NCBI GenBank assembly: GCA_963775315.1
Contig: CAVZIN010000007.1
Coordinates: 1,240,001 to 1,304,000, forward strand
Reading direction: 5' to 3'
Length of the DNA stretch: 64,000 nucleotides
Source: CAWGHZ01 sp963775315
GTDB lineage: Bacteria > Pseudomonadota > Alphaproteobacteria > MPNO01 > DASWLB01
In this document: positions 30,982-39,911 of the stretch, piece after piece
Layout of the letters: each line of letters starts with the position of its first letter
Position numbering within the stretch: position 1 is the first letter of the stretch
The notes under the pieces: model-generated
Told to the model about the DNA's origin: nothing
The model's input: the letters and a program-made list of their open reading frames with translations, nothing else
Databases searched by the model: none
Position numbers and translations under genes: made by a program

Positions 30982-32115
30982 ATGGCTGAGATCGGCGAAC
31001 GCGACGTGCTGGCGGCGCTGGGGACAGTGGTCGACCCCGAAACCGGGCGCGACGTCGTCTCGGCGGGCATGGTCTCGGAACTCGCGGTGCGGGCGGGCAA
31101 CGTGCAGTTCGTCATCGAGGTCGACCCGTCGCGCGGCCCGAAAATGGAGCCGGTGCGCAAGGCCGCCGAGATCGCCGTGGCGAGGCTGCCGGGCGTTGTC
31201 TCCGTGACCGCCGTCCTCACCGCGCACAACCCGAAGCCGGCCGCCGCGCCGGCGCCGCCGCGCCCCGCCCAGGGCCATCCGCACGCGCACGGGCCGGCGC
31301 ACGGCGCCCCCGCCGAGCCGATCCTCCCTGACGTGCGGGCCATCGTCGCCGTCGCCTCGGGAAAGGGCGGGGTGGGCAAGTCGACGACGGCCGTCAACCT
31401 CGCTTTGGCGCTCGCCCGCCAGGGGCTCAAGGTCGGCATTCTCGACGCCGACATCTACGGCCCGTCTCTGCCGATGCTGATGGGAATCTCCGAAAAGCCC
31501 CGCTCGCTCGACGGCAAGAAGCTCGAGCCCATCGACAAGTACGGTGTGCGCTGCATGTCCATCGGCTTCCTGGTGCCGTCCGACACGCCGACCATCTGGC
31601 GCGGCCCCATGGTGATGGGCGCGCTGCAGCAGCTCATGAGCGAGGTGGCGTGGGGCGCGCTCGACGTCATGGTGGTCGACATGCCGCCCGGTACCGGCGA
31701 CGCCCAGCTCACCCTCGCACAGCGTGTGCCGCTCGCCGGCGCCGTGATTGTCTCGACGCCGCAGGACCTCGCTTTGATCGACGCCCGCAAGGGGCTCAAC
31801 ATGTTCCGCAAGGTGGACGTGCCGGTCCTCGGCATCGTCGAAAACATGAGCTATTTCGTCTGCCCGCATTGCGGCGGGCGCACCGACGTGTTCACCCATG
31901 GCGGCGCGCGGCGCGCGGCGCTGGAGATGGGCGTGCCCTTCCTGGGCGAGGTGCCGCTCGACATCGCGATCCGCGAGGCGTCGGACGCCGGCAGGCCGAT
32001 CGTCGAGGCCGCACCCGACGGGCCGCACGCCAAGGCCTATGCGAACATCGCCGCCGCGGTCTGGGACTCGGTAGGCGGCGCCCGCCGCCCCGCCCCCAGG
32101 ATCGTGATGAGCTGA
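30982..32115 (+). CDS. mrp: Mrp/ApbC-type Fe-S cluster carrier ATPase
   Basis: 377-residue P-loop scaffold for loading [4Fe-4S] clusters onto target proteins. N-terminal MIP18/DUF59 domain (residues 1-85, DVLAALGTVVDPETGRDVV), a histidine-rich linker at 99-108 (HPHAHGPAHG), the Walker A deviant motif SGKGGVGKSTT (126-136) and the cluster-binding CPHC pair Cys294/Cys297. Switch motifs DADIYGPSLP and VVDMPPGTGDAQL are clear. The MBL-fold gene follows after 20 bases on the same strand. The His-rich linker is an unusual extra and might bind metal. Confidence 0.95.
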   Translation: MAEIGERDVLAALGTVVDPETGRDVVSAGMVSELAVRAGNVQFVIEVDPSRGPKMEPVRKAAEIAVARLPGVVSVTAVLTAHNPKPAAAPAPPRPAQGHPHAHGPAHGAPAEPILPDVRAIVAVASGKGGVGKSTTAVNLALALARQGLKVGILDADIYGPSLPMLMGISEKPRSLDGKKLEPIDKYGVRCMSIGFLVPSDTPTIWRGPMVMGALQQLMSEVAWGALDVMVVDMPPGTGDAQLTLAQRVPLAGAVIVSTPQDLALIDARKGLNMFRKVDVPVLGIVENMSYFVCPHCGGRTDVFTHGGARRAALEMGVPFLGEVPLDIAIREASDAGRPIVEAAPDGPHAKAYANIAAAVWDSVGGARRPAPRIVMS

Positions 32116-32135
32116 GGAGTGGAGGAACCCACCGC

Positions 32136-33032
32136 ATGTCCGCGCCCGCCATCCCGTTCCGCAAGGATTTCGCGTTCGCCTATGGCGAGCCGGCGCGGCT
32201 CGCGCCGCTGATCCGGCGCGTCGTCGCCGAGAACCCGACGCCCTTCACCCAGAACGGCACCAACAGCTTCATCGTCGGCAACGGGACGGTCGCGGTGATC
32301 GACCCAGGCCCGGCGCTTCCCGCCCATGTCGGGGCGCTCGCGCGCGCCGTGGCGGGCGAAACCGTGTCGCACATCCTGGTGACCCACACCCACATGGACC
32401 ATTCCCCGGCGGCCGCGATGCTGAAGGATGCGGTCGGCGGCGAGATCGTCGGCGCCCATCCGCGCCCGGTGCCGCCCGGCGCCGCGCCGGCCGAGTCGAT
32501 CCAGTACGACTTCGCGCCCGACCGGGTGATCGCCGACGGCGACACGGTCGAGGGCCCCGGTTGGACGCTTGAGGCCGTGTTCACGCCCGGCCACATCTCG
32601 AACCACCACTGCTTTGCGCTGCGCGAGGCGGGGGCACTGTTCTCCGGCGACCATGTGATGGGGTGGAACACCACCATCGTCTCGCCGCCCGACGGCAACA
32701 TGGCCGAGTACATGGCGAGCTTGAACAAGTGCCTAGCGCGCGACGACCGGGTCTACTACCCCGCGCACGGGCCCCAGATCGAGGAGCCGCAGCGCTATGT
32801 CCCCGCCCTGCTGGGCCACCGCCGGGCGCGCGAAACCGAAATCTCCGCCTGTCTTGCCAAAGGCTTGTCCACCGTTCCTGAGATGGTAGGCGAGATGTAC
32901 CGCCACATCCCGCCGGCGATGCACGGCGCCGCCGGCCGCTCGGTCCTCGCCCATCTCGAGCACATGGTGGCGGACGGCCGGGCCGCCTGCGACGGGCCGG
33001 TCACCGCGACCTCGCGGTTCCGCCTGCCTTAA
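32136..33032 (+). CDS. Metallo-beta-lactamase-fold hydrolase
   Basis: 298-residue MBL-fold protein (LACTB2/RNase Z-like subgroup). Metal-binding motif HTHMDHSPAA is THxHxDH at about residues 87-92; later ligands are His in FTPGHISNHH, Asp in FSGDHVMG and His in YPAHGPQIEE. The C-terminal 80 residues are helical (MVGEMYRHIPPAMHGAAG) as in LACTB2-like enzymes. ATG at 32136 follows GGAGGAA. Probably a hydrolase of thioester, lactone or nucleic-acid substrate; not decidable. It overlaps the converging thioesterase gene by four bases. Confidence 0.88.
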   Translation: MSAPAIPFRKDFAFAYGEPARLAPLIRRVVAENPTPFTQNGTNSFIVGNGTVAVIDPGPALPAHVGALARAVAGETVSHILVTHTHMDHSPAAAMLKDAVGGEIVGAHPRPVPPGAAPAESIQYDFAPDRVIADGDTVEGPGWTLEAVFTPGHISNHHCFALREAGALFSGDHVMGWNTTIVSPPDGNMAEYMASLNKCLARDDRVYYPAHGPQIEEPQRYVPALLGHRRARETEISACLAKGLSTVPEMVGEMYRHIPPAMHGAAGRSVLAHLEHMVADGRAACDGPVTATSRFRLP

Positions 33033-33460
33033 CGGTTCAGCTGCCGGAGCTGGCCGGTCGCGGTAGCGGTGGCGACCAGAACGTCGCCGGGACCGAGGAT
33101 GCGCCCTTCCATGAACACGATCGACCGGCCGAGGCGGACGACGTGGCCCTCGCCGGTCAGGGGGCCGGGGCGCGCCGGCGAAATATAGCTGGTCTTGATC
33201 TCGAGCGACGGCACCACCCACCCCTCCTCCAGCCCGCACAGCACGGCGAAGGCCATGGCCATGTCGAGCATGGCGGTGAGAAGCCCGCCCTGCACCGTTC
33301 CCATCAGGTTGCAGAACTCGGGCCGCGCCTCGAACGCGATGGCGGCGCGGCTTCCGTCCGCGTCCCAGGACAGCGGCCGCGCACCGAGCAGCCCCGCGAC
33401 GGGGATGCGCGCCAGCACGCCCCGCATCCATTCGATCCGGTCGTGGTCCGTCATGTCCAT
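33029..33460 (-). CDS. PaaI-type hotdog thioesterase
   Basis: 143-residue hotdog-fold acyl-CoA thioesterase. The segment FCNLMGTVQGGLLTAMLDMA carries the HGG-like helix start (here QGG) and the Asp/Glu of the central helix, and VPSLEIKTSYISPARPGPL is the typical following strand. These small tetrameric enzymes often clear CoA esters from aromatic or lipid breakdown. The histidine usually before GG is replaced by Gln, seen in some PaaI relatives. The genes on both sides are on the plus strand, so it is expressed alone. Confidence 0.85.
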   Translation of the reverse strand: MDMTDHDRIEWMRGVLARIPVAGLLGARPLSWDADGSRAAIAFEARPEFCNLMGTVQGGLLTAMLDMAMAFAVLCGLEEGWVVPSLEIKTSYISPARPGPLTGEGHVVRLGRSIVFMEGRILGPGDVLVATATATGQLRQLNR

Positions 33461-33490
33461 GGCACCGGCTTATACGCTAAAGTCGCGGCC

Positions 33491-34465
33491 ATGAAATACC
33501 GCAGGCTGGGCCGGACGAACATCGAGGTGTCGGAGCTGATCTTCGGCTGCGGCGACGTGGGCGGGCTTCTCGTCAAGGGCGCGCCCGACGACATGATCGC
33601 CGGGGTGAAGCGCGCCCTCGATGCCGGGGTCAACTGGCTCGACACCGCCGCCGCCTACGGCCAGGGACGGTCCGAGGCCTCAGTCGGGCGCGTGCTGAAG
33701 ACGCTCGGCGCCCACCCTCACCTCTCGACCAAGGTCCGGCTCGACACCGCGAAGCTCGGCGACGTGGCAGGCGAGATCGAGCGCAGCGTCACGGCGAGCC
33801 TGGAGCGGCTGGGGCGCGACCGGGTCGACCTGCTGCAGTTCCACAACGCGGTGACGGCCGAAACCGGCGAACGCTCGATCGCCCTCGACGAGGTGCTGCG
33901 CCCGGGCGGGGTCGCCGACGGGCTCGCCCGCATGCGGGATCGGGGCCTCACGCGCTTCGTCGGATTCACTGCGCTCGGCGACGCCGCGAGCTGCCGCGCG
34001 GTGATCGAGTCCGGCCGGTTCGACTGCGCCCAGGTCTACTACAACATGCTGAACCCCTCGGCGGCACGCGCCATGCCCGCGGGCTGGAGCGGCCAGGATT
34101 TCGGCCAACTCATCGCGGCCTGCCGGGGCCAGGACATGGGGGTGATCGCGATCCGCGTGCTGGCCGCCGGACTGCTTGCCGGCTGGCAGCGCCCGGCGCC
34201 GCAGGCGATCCTGACGTCGGACACCGACATGGACGAGGAGGAGCGGAAGACCCGCGCGGTCTTCGCCGCGCTCGGAACGGCGCACGGCAGCCAGGCGCGG
34301 GCGGCCGTGCGGTTCGTGCTGTCCAACCCGGACGTCTCCGCCGCGAATGTGGGCTTCGCCACCCCGGCCCAGGTCGATGAGGCGCTGGCGGCCTGCGCCG
34401 ACGGCCCTCTGCCCGCCCCTGCCCTCGCCGCGCTCGACCGGCTTTACGCGACCGATTTCCGCTGA
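33491..34465 (+). CDS. Aldo/keto reductase
   Basis: 324-residue NADP(H)-dependent (beta/alpha)8-barrel oxidoreductase. Catalytic tetrad in order: Asp51 and Tyr56 (NWLDTAAAYGQGRSE), Lys81 (LSTKVRL), His118 (LLQFHNA). The N-terminal MKYRRLGRTNIEVSELIFGC is classic, as is the C-terminal cofactor segment (RFVLSNPDVSAANVGFATP). The substrate is unknown; family members act on sugars, aldehydes and ketones. Divergent from the thioesterase gene with 30 bases between. Confidence 0.93.
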   Translation: MKYRRLGRTNIEVSELIFGCGDVGGLLVKGAPDDMIAGVKRALDAGVNWLDTAAAYGQGRSEASVGRVLKTLGAHPHLSTKVRLDTAKLGDVAGEIERSVTASLERLGRDRVDLLQFHNAVTAETGERSIALDEVLRPGGVADGLARMRDRGLTRFVGFTALGDAASCRAVIESGRFDCAQVYYNMLNPSAARAMPAGWSGQDFGQLIAACRGQDMGVIAIRVLAAGLLAGWQRPAPQAILTSDTDMDEEERKTRAVFAALGTAHGSQARAAVRFVLSNPDVSAANVGFATPAQVDEALAACADGPLPAPALAALDRLYATDFR

Positions 34466-34499
34466 ATCCGCTACGGCGCGCAGAGGATCACGCGGCGCG

Positions 34500-35363
34500 T
34501 CAGTCGAACGCGAACCGGTAGGCGTCGCCCGCGCGCTCGGCCAGGCAGGGCGCGAAGTGGGCGGGCAGTACCCAGTTGCCGGTACCCGCGACCCGGTCGA
34601 GGAATTCGAGCCGGGTCTTGCGGGCGAGCGGCTGGTCCTCGCAATGGCGGCTGTTCCATTCCGGATGAACCGCCTGCAGCGGGTGATGGATCATGTCGCC
34701 GATGCAAAACGCGGTCTCGCGGCCCTCGCCCACCCGGATGGCGACGTGGCCCGCCGTGTGGCCGGGCATCGGCTCCAGTGCGACGTGGTCCGAAACCTTA
34801 TGGTCCATCGCCACGGTCTCCACCTGCCCGGCCTTGATAACCGGCAGGATCGAATCCTCATAGAGCAGCCGGTAGAACGGCGCGCCCCCGTCGCGGCGCC
34901 GCTCGGCCGCTCGCATCTCCGTGGCGTTGGCGAGGTAGCGCGCGTTGGGGAAGGTCGGCACCCACTTGCCGTTCTCGAGCCGCGTGTTCCACCCGGCGTG
35001 ATCCACGTGCAGGTGGGTGCAGAGCACCACGTCGATATCCTCGCGCCGGAAGCCCGCCGCCGCGAGGTTTTCGAGAAACGGGAACTTGGCCATGGTCCAG
35101 CGCGGGTTCGACCGCCCGGGCTTGTCGTTGCCGACGCAGGTATCGACCAGGATGGTCTTGCCGCCGGTGCGGAACACGAAGCCCTGCGTGACGCAGAGCA
35201 GGCTTCCCGTCGCCGGATCGAAATGGCGCGGCACCATCCATCCGTATTCGGCCTCGAACGCCGCTTGCGTCGCGTCGGGGTAGAAATGGGCGGCGTCGAA
35301 CCGTGTCGCCCCGTCGTCGACGACCGGGCTGATCGCGATGTCGCCCACCTTGATCGCAGTCAC
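34500..35363 (-). CDS. Metallo-beta-lactamase-fold hydrolase (quorum-quenching-lactonase-like subgroup)
   Basis: 287-residue MBL-fold enzyme. The metal motif is CTHLHVDHAGWNTR (HxHxDH), later His in MPGHTAGHVA, Asp in CIGDMIHHPLQ and His near VLPAHFAPC. The N-terminal region (GDIAISPVVDDGATRFDAA) and the long insert with GKTILVDTCVGNDK fit the large subgroup that includes AHL lactonases and methyl-parathion hydrolase-like enzymes. No signal peptide. The substrate cannot be given. The following 70 bases include a copy of the CTTGTCGAAGG repeat. Confidence 0.88.
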   Translation of the reverse strand: MTAIKVGDIAISPVVDDGATRFDAAHFYPDATQAAFEAEYGWMVPRHFDPATGSLLCVTQGFVFRTGGKTILVDTCVGNDKPGRSNPRWTMAKFPFLENLAAAGFRREDIDVVLCTHLHVDHAGWNTRLENGKWVPTFPNARYLANATEMRAAERRRDGGAPFYRLLYEDSILPVIKAGQVETVAMDHKVSDHVALEPMPGHTAGHVAIRVGEGRETAFCIGDMIHHPLQAVHPEWNSRHCEDQPLARKTRLEFLDRVAGTGNWVLPAHFAPCLAERAGDAYRFAFD

Positions 35364-35390
35364 GACTGCCCTCCTGACCGGGATGGTTTC

Positions 35391-35418
35391 GGATCCTGAG
35401 CTTGTCGAAGGATGAGGC
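35391..35418. repeat. Second locus of the CCTTCGACAAGCTC-type dispersed repeat
   Basis: GGATCCTGAGCTTGTCGAAGG then ATGAGG lies between two minus-strand genes. Its core is the inverted form of the repeat at 23263-23321. Only one arm is present here, so it is a half-element. Confidence 0.65.
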
Positions 35419-35437
35419 CGTCGCGCAACGGCAAAAG

Positions 35438-35887
35438 TTACGGCGTGTAGGGCTTCGCGCCCAGCTTCCCCGTGTCCTCCGCCCGGCCGCGCAGCTCGAT
35501 GACGTTGCGGTCGGGGTCGCGCACGAAAACCGACGCATGGCCGTCGGCGCCGAACGTCACCGGCCCCTGGGTGATGGCGATGCCGTGCCGGCCGAGCGCC
35601 GCGACGGTGTCGGCAACCGACGCAACGCGCAGCGCAACATGCGTATAGCCAGGGTACTTCACCGGCACGTCCATCAGGATGTTCTTGCCGCCGTTGTCGT
35701 CCTTGGCATTCAGGATCAGGTTGATCTCGACGCCGTCGTCGTTGCGGATGATGGCGACGTCGTCGAACTCCACCCGGTGCAGCAGCTTGAACCCGAGCGC
35801 CTCGTAGAACTTGAGGGCGCGGTCGGTGTCCATGACCCGTATGCCGATGTGGTCGACGCCGGTGACCTTGATCTCTGCGTCCGCCAT
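35438..35887 (-). CDS. Glyoxalase/VOC-family protein
   Basis: 149-residue single-module VOC pair protein. VDHIGIRVMDTDRALKFYEAL is the first beta-alpha-beta unit with a candidate metal His; YPGYTHVALRVASVADTVA the second with His; FVRDPDRNVIELRGRA gives the terminal Glu. This resembles lactoylglutathione lyase-type glyoxalases. The glutathione transferase gene directly upstream (14 bases) supports a glutathione-dependent detoxification or isomerisation role. ATG at 35887. Confidence 0.85.
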   Translation of the reverse strand: MADAEIKVTGVDHIGIRVMDTDRALKFYEALGFKLLHRVEFDDVAIIRNDDGVEINLILNAKDDNGGKNILMDVPVKYPGYTHVALRVASVADTVAALGRHGIAITQGPVTFGADGHASVFVRDPDRNVIELRGRAEDTGKLGAKPYTP

Positions 35888-35901
35888 GTTCGCCTCCCGC
35901 C

Positions 35902-36570
35902 TTAGACGGCTTCGAATGCCTTGTCCTTCATCGAGGCGGCCCAGCCCTCGAACGGCCCGTTCACCTTCGACCAGGACTTCAGCCCCTTCATGGTCTTCAT
36001 CCAGCGCGCGAGGTTCGGATATTTCGAGAAGTCGCAGCGGATCGCGTCGCCGACCCCGATGATCTCCGCGGCGAAATAGTCGGCGATGGTGATCTCGTCG
36101 CCGCACAGGTATTTCTGCGTCCCGATCAGCCCGTCGAGAACGGCGAGCCAGTTCTGCGCGCGCTCGCGATGCCAGGCGATGGTCGCCACCTGCACCTCGT
36201 CCGACGGGCGCTTGTGGGCCGGAAACACCTGCGGATAGACGAGCCCGTAGCCATAGTCGCGATAGAGGTTGGTGTTGATCCAATCCATCATCTCGTTGAC
36301 CCTGGCGCGCTTCTTCAGGTCCTTCGGGTAAGCCGGCGAGTTCGCCTTGTCCGCGAGATACTTCATGATCGCCGCGCTCTCGGTGAGGCGAAACCCGTCG
36401 TCGTCGAGCACCGGCACCATGCGGCTCGGGTTCACCTCGAGGAACGGCGGCTTGTAGTGCTCGCCGGAGAAGAGGTCGACGACCTGTTCGTCGAGCTGGA
36501 TACCCGCCTCCGCCACGAAAAGCAGCACGGTCCTGCTCGTGGTCGACATCGGGTGCATATAAAGTTTCAT
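35902..36570 (-). CDS. Glutathione S-transferase
   Basis: 222-residue GST. N-terminal thioredoxin-like domain: MKLYMHPMSTTSRTVLLFVA places a Ser/Thr cluster at the catalytic site (theta/zeta-like), VNPSRMVPVLDDDGF carries the cis-Pro and FRLTESAAIMKYLA the Glu-Ser that holds glutathione. The C-terminal helical domain includes the capping GDEITIADYFAAEII. ATG at 36570; further upstream sequence is not coding-like. It likely forms an operon with the VOC gene. It may conjugate or isomerise an intermediate of aromatic degradation; inference. Confidence 0.92.
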   Translation of the reverse strand: MKLYMHPMSTTSRTVLLFVAEAGIQLDEQVVDLFSGEHYKPPFLEVNPSRMVPVLDDDGFRLTESAAIMKYLADKANSPAYPKDLKKRARVNEMMDWINTNLYRDYGYGLVYPQVFPAHKRPSDEVQVATIAWHRERAQNWLAVLDGLIGTQKYLCGDEITIADYFAAEIIGVGDAIRCDFSKYPNLARWMKTMKGLKSWSKVNGPFEGWAASMKDKAFEAV

Positions 36571-36856
36571 GGTAATTCTCCCTGCGACACCGGGGGCGAT
36601 GCTGCCACCCGGCGGCGGGAGCGGCAAGGGGCAGGACCTGCGGCGTCTCGCCGGATGGCGCCGCCGGTTCACCCAGCTCGCCGAGAGCATCCATGCCTTT
36701 CAGCAGGGAACGATTCTCCGTCCGATGGGTTGAAATAACGCCGCCGGTCTGCTAGCATTCACGCGTCCTAAAAATGTAAAATCCACCGCATGCGCCGTGA
36801 TGGCCCAGCATGCTGCGTCATACATTTGTACCGAGATAAGCAGAGGGAGACAAAAG
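36571..36856. other. Divergent intergenic region between GST and methyltransferase genes
   Basis: No gene seen. The right half is much richer in A and T than its surroundings (AAAAATGTAAAAT near 36770-36782, ACATTTGTACCGAGAT near 36823-36838), so promoters for the methyltransferase are probably here; a strong Shine-Dalgarno (AGAGGGAGA) precedes the ATG at 36857. I could not assign a definite -35/-10 pair. Confidence 0.45.
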
Positions 36857-37729
36857 ATGGCAGAATCGAGCGTGTATTCCGAAATCAATTCTGGCAAGGA
36901 AGCATTCGACGATATCTACAATCAGCCGGTTCCTTTCGGTTACTTTCGCACGCTGGGCGCTCTGGATTATGAAATCCCGTCGACAGCAAAGCCCGTCCTG
37001 CGCAGCGTGATCGCAGCGCTGAAGGAAACGCGGGACATCGACGTGCCGACGGTGCTCGACCTCGGCTGCTCCTACGGCATCAACGGCGCCATCCTGAAAT
37101 ACGACCTCGAAGTGTCGGACCTGGTGGAGCGCTATGCGGAGCGCGAGCTGAACGGCACGCCGGTGAACCGGATCATCAGCGAGGACGCACGGTTCTTCGA
37201 GGCGCTGCCGCCGGCCGAGGATATTCGCGTCGTCGGACTCGACGTCGCCGAAAAGGCTGTCGACTATGCGCTCAAGGCGGGCATCCTCGACGCCGCTATC
37301 GCGGCCAACCTGGAGATGCAGTCACTGCCCGCCCCTGCGGCGAAGGTGGTGGCCGAGGCCGACCTCATCGCCTCGACCGGCTGTATCGGCTACGTGACCG
37401 ATCGGACGTTCGACCGGCTCGCCCCGGCGGCGACCGATGGCGGCGCGCCCTGGGTGGCGTCCTTCGTGCTGCGCATGTTCCCATACGACGACATCGCCGC
37501 GACGCTCAACTCGTGGGGGCTGGTGACCGAGAAGCTGGAGGGACGCACCTTCACTCAGCGCCGCTTCGCCTCGCCGGACGAGCAGTCCTACGTGCTCGAC
37601 CAACTCGACCGCCTGGGGATCGACCCGACGGGGCTCGAGGCCGAGGGCCAGTTCCACGCAGAGTTCTACCTGTCGCGCCCGGCCGAAGAGGTGCGGCGCC
37701 TGCCGCTCGACGCGCTGCTCGCCGTATAG
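36857..37729 (+). CDS. Class I SAM-dependent methyltransferase-like protein
   Basis: 290-residue Rossmann-fold protein. SAM motif I VLDLGCSYGINGA at about residues 72-84; acidic strand-2 end replaced further on by VVGLDVAEKAVDYAL. After it, ADLIASTGCIGYVTD is the motif IV-like region. The N-terminal GYFRTLGALDYEIPS and a C-terminal beta-rich part (FHAEFYLSRPAEE) are unfamiliar. The substrate is unknown. Its own promoter-like AT-rich leader and terminator-like hairpin (37746-37765) suggest a single-gene unit at the edge of the glycan cluster; O- or N-methylation of a sugar is a guess. Confidence 0.75.
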   Translation: MAESSVYSEINSGKEAFDDIYNQPVPFGYFRTLGALDYEIPSTAKPVLRSVIAALKETRDIDVPTVLDLGCSYGINGAILKYDLEVSDLVERYAERELNGTPVNRIISEDARFFEALPPAEDIRVVGLDVAEKAVDYALKAGILDAAIAANLEMQSLPAPAAKVVAEADLIASTGCIGYVTDRTFDRLAPAATDGGAPWVASFVLRMFPYDDIAATLNSWGLVTEKLEGRTFTQRRFASPDEQSYVLDQLDRLGIDPTGLEAEGQFHAEFYLSRPAEEVRRLPLDALLAV

Positions 37730-37745
37730 GAACGAGACCGGGGGG

Positions 37746-37765
37746 GGGCGGGCCGCGGCCCGCCC
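37746..37765 (+). terminator. GC-rich hairpin after the methyltransferase gene
   Basis: GGGCGGGCC-GC-GGCCCGCCC following a run of G residues, 17 bases after the stop. Strong stem with only a short pyrimidine tail (GCTTCC), so termination is plausible but not certain. Confidence 0.6.
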
Positions 37766-37902
37766 GCTTCCAACGCCGCGACGAATCGTTCGGGCACGAA
37801 TTTCACCGCTGCAAGGGATTCCGGCCGGCCAAACGCGGGTGACACCGCATTCGGCGTTTCGTATCCTTGCGGCCTTGCCTGCAGCCCGACGCGTAGAGCC
37901 TC

Positions 37903-38844
37903 ATGGCCCCTTCGGTTTCGGTCGTCATCGTCAACTACAATGCCGGCCGATACCTTGCCGCCGCCGTCGACAGCGTGGCGCTGCAGGTGCCGGCGGCCGC
38001 CGAGATAATCGTTGTCGACAATGGCTCGACCGATGACAGCTTGGCCACCCTCCAGGGCGCCGAGGCGACCATGCCCGTGCGCATCCTCCGGCGCGGCGCC
38101 AACACAGGCTTCGCCAGCGCCTGCAATGCCGGCATCGCCGAGGCGACCGGCGGGTTCGTTCTTCTGCTCAATCCGGATTGCCGAATGCTGCCCGGCGCCC
38201 TCGCCACCCTGCTCGAATCGCTGTCGGCGCGTCCGGCGGCGGGGATGGCCGGGCCGCGGCTGGTCAACGCCGACGGCTCTGAGCAGCGCGGCGGGCGGCG
38301 CGATGTGCCCAACCCGTGGCAGATCTTCTGCTTCATCATGCAGCTTCACCGGCTGATGCCGCGCCACCCGCGCTTCCGCGACTTCAACCGCACCGCCGAC
38401 CCGCTGCCCAAAGTGCCGGTTTCGGTGCAGGCGATCTCGGGCGCCTGCATGCTGGTCCGGCGCGAGGCCATCGATCGCATCGGGCTGATGGATGCCGAGC
38501 GATTCTTCCTGCATTTCGAGGATCTCGACTGGTGCCTCCGCCTCACCCAGGCGGGCGAGGAGGTGCTGTTCGTCCCCGACGCGGTGGTGGAACACACGCA
38601 GGGCGTCTGCGGTGCCGGACGGGCCGTGCAGGTCGAGTACCACAAGCACCGCTCGCTCACCCGCTTTCTCCGCAAGCATTTCGCGGCGTTCTACCCGTCG
38701 AGCTTCATGGCCGTGCTGTCAGCGCTGGTGGCGCTGCGCTTCGTCGCCATCGCGGTGCGCCTCCTCGTCCGCCGGCCGGCGCCGGCGATGCTCGAGCTGC
38801 GCTCGGCGACGGCTGCCGGCGACAAGGATGGGCTCGGGCGGTGA
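37903..38844 (+). CDS. GT2-family glycosyltransferase (rhamnosyltransferase-like)
   Basis: 313-residue inverting glycosyltransferase of GT-A fold, similar to WbbL-type rhamnosyltransferases that extend surface polysaccharide. N-terminal SVVIVNYNAGRYL and EIIVVDNGSTDDS bind the nucleotide; LLLNPDCRML is the DxD-equivalent; HFEDLDWCLRLTQAG supplies the catalytic acidic ED-Y-like site. Two hydrophobic segments near the C-terminus (SSFMAVLSALVALRFVAIAV) may anchor it at the membrane. Its TGA overlaps the GTG of the next glycosyltransferase. Confidence 0.9.
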   Translation: MAPSVSVVIVNYNAGRYLAAAVDSVALQVPAAAEIIVVDNGSTDDSLATLQGAEATMPVRILRRGANTGFASACNAGIAEATGGFVLLLNPDCRMLPGALATLLESLSARPAAGMAGPRLVNADGSEQRGGRRDVPNPWQIFCFIMQLHRLMPRHPRFRDFNRTADPLPKVPVSVQAISGACMLVRREAIDRIGLMDAERFFLHFEDLDWCLRLTQAGEEVLFVPDAVVEHTQGVCGAGRAVQVEYHKHRSLTRFLRKHFAAFYPSSFMAVLSALVALRFVAIAVRLLVRRPAPAMLELRSATAAGDKDGLGR

Positions 38845-39859
38845 CCGCCCCGCCTGACGGCGGCGAGGCCGCGCCGCCGGTTCGCATCGTCATCGTCAAC
38901 TACAACGCGGGCGCCCATCTCGAACGCGCGGTGCGCGCGGCGCTCGCCCAGACCGGCCCCGCGTTCGAGCTGGTGGTGGTCGACAACGGCTCGACCGACG
39001 GCTCCCTCGACGGGCTGCCCGCAAACGACCCGCGCCTCGAAATCCGCCGCATGGGCGCGAACCTCGGCTTCGCCGCAGGCAACAATCGGGGCGCGGAGGG
39101 CGCGGCAGGCAACTGGCTCGCGACGCTCAACCCCGACGCCTTTCCGGAACCGGGCTGGCTCGCCGCCCTGTTCGCCGCCGCCGCCCGCCACCCGGCCACA
39201 GCGATGTTCGGCTCGAACTCAGCTGCGCGACGCCGCGCCCGAGATCCTCGACGGGGCGGGCGACTGCTATTTCGCCCTTGGCATCCCGTGGCGCGGCGGG
39301 CATGGACGGCCGGCGGCCGAGTTGCCGGAGGATGGGGAATGCTTCGCCCCCTGCGCCGCCGCGGCGCTCTATGACCTAGCGGCGTTCCGCGCCGCCGGCG
39401 GAATTCGACGAGCGGTTCTTCTGCTATTGCGAGGACGTGGATCTGGCCTTCCGTCTCCGCCTCGCCGGCAAGGGCTGCATTCAGGTGGCGGACGCGGTGG
39501 TTCGCCATGTCGGTGCCGCGACCAGCGGCGGCGGCAGCGCGTTCGCGCACTATCACTCGGCGCGGAACCGCGTCTGGCTGTTCGTGAAGGACATGCCGGG
39601 GCCGCTGTTCTGGCCGCTTCTCGGCCCCTTCATCGCGACCCAGCTCGCCCTTCTCGCCTGGGGCACCGCGCGCGGCCATGGCCGGCCGGTCTGGGAGGGC
39701 ATGCGGGACTCCCTCCGCGGCCTCGGCCCCGTCTGGTCCGACCGCCGTCGCCTTCAGCGGACCCGCCGCGCGGGGAGTGCCGCCCTCGCCCGTACCCTCT
39801 CCTGGTCGCCGGCCCGCCTGCTCACCCGGCGCATGGACGTGCGACCGATCCGCCCCTAA
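38841..39859 (+). pseudogene. Second GT2-family glycosyltransferase, split by two +1 frameshifts
   Basis: Glycosyltransferase closely parallel to the preceding one: VRIVIVNYNAGAHLERAV, VVVDNGSTDGSLDG, ATLNPDAFPEPGW in the first frame. The frame then shifts near 39213 (an extra A in TCGAACTCAG, after which reading resumes as QLRDAAPEILDGAGDCYFAL) and again near 39399 (extra A in GGCGGAATTCGAC; resumes FDERFFCYCEDVDLAFRLRL). After both, the third frame continues to the end (HYHSARNRVWLFVKDMPG). Both events are single A additions in AA pairs, so either a recent pseudogene or assembly errors. GTG start overlaps the previous stop. It is otherwise complete, about 338 residues. Confidence 0.88.
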
Positions 39860-39911
39860 CCCTTCGTTAAGCCCGATCCGCGAGGGTAAGGCCGATCGAA
39901 GCGGAGGGCAC

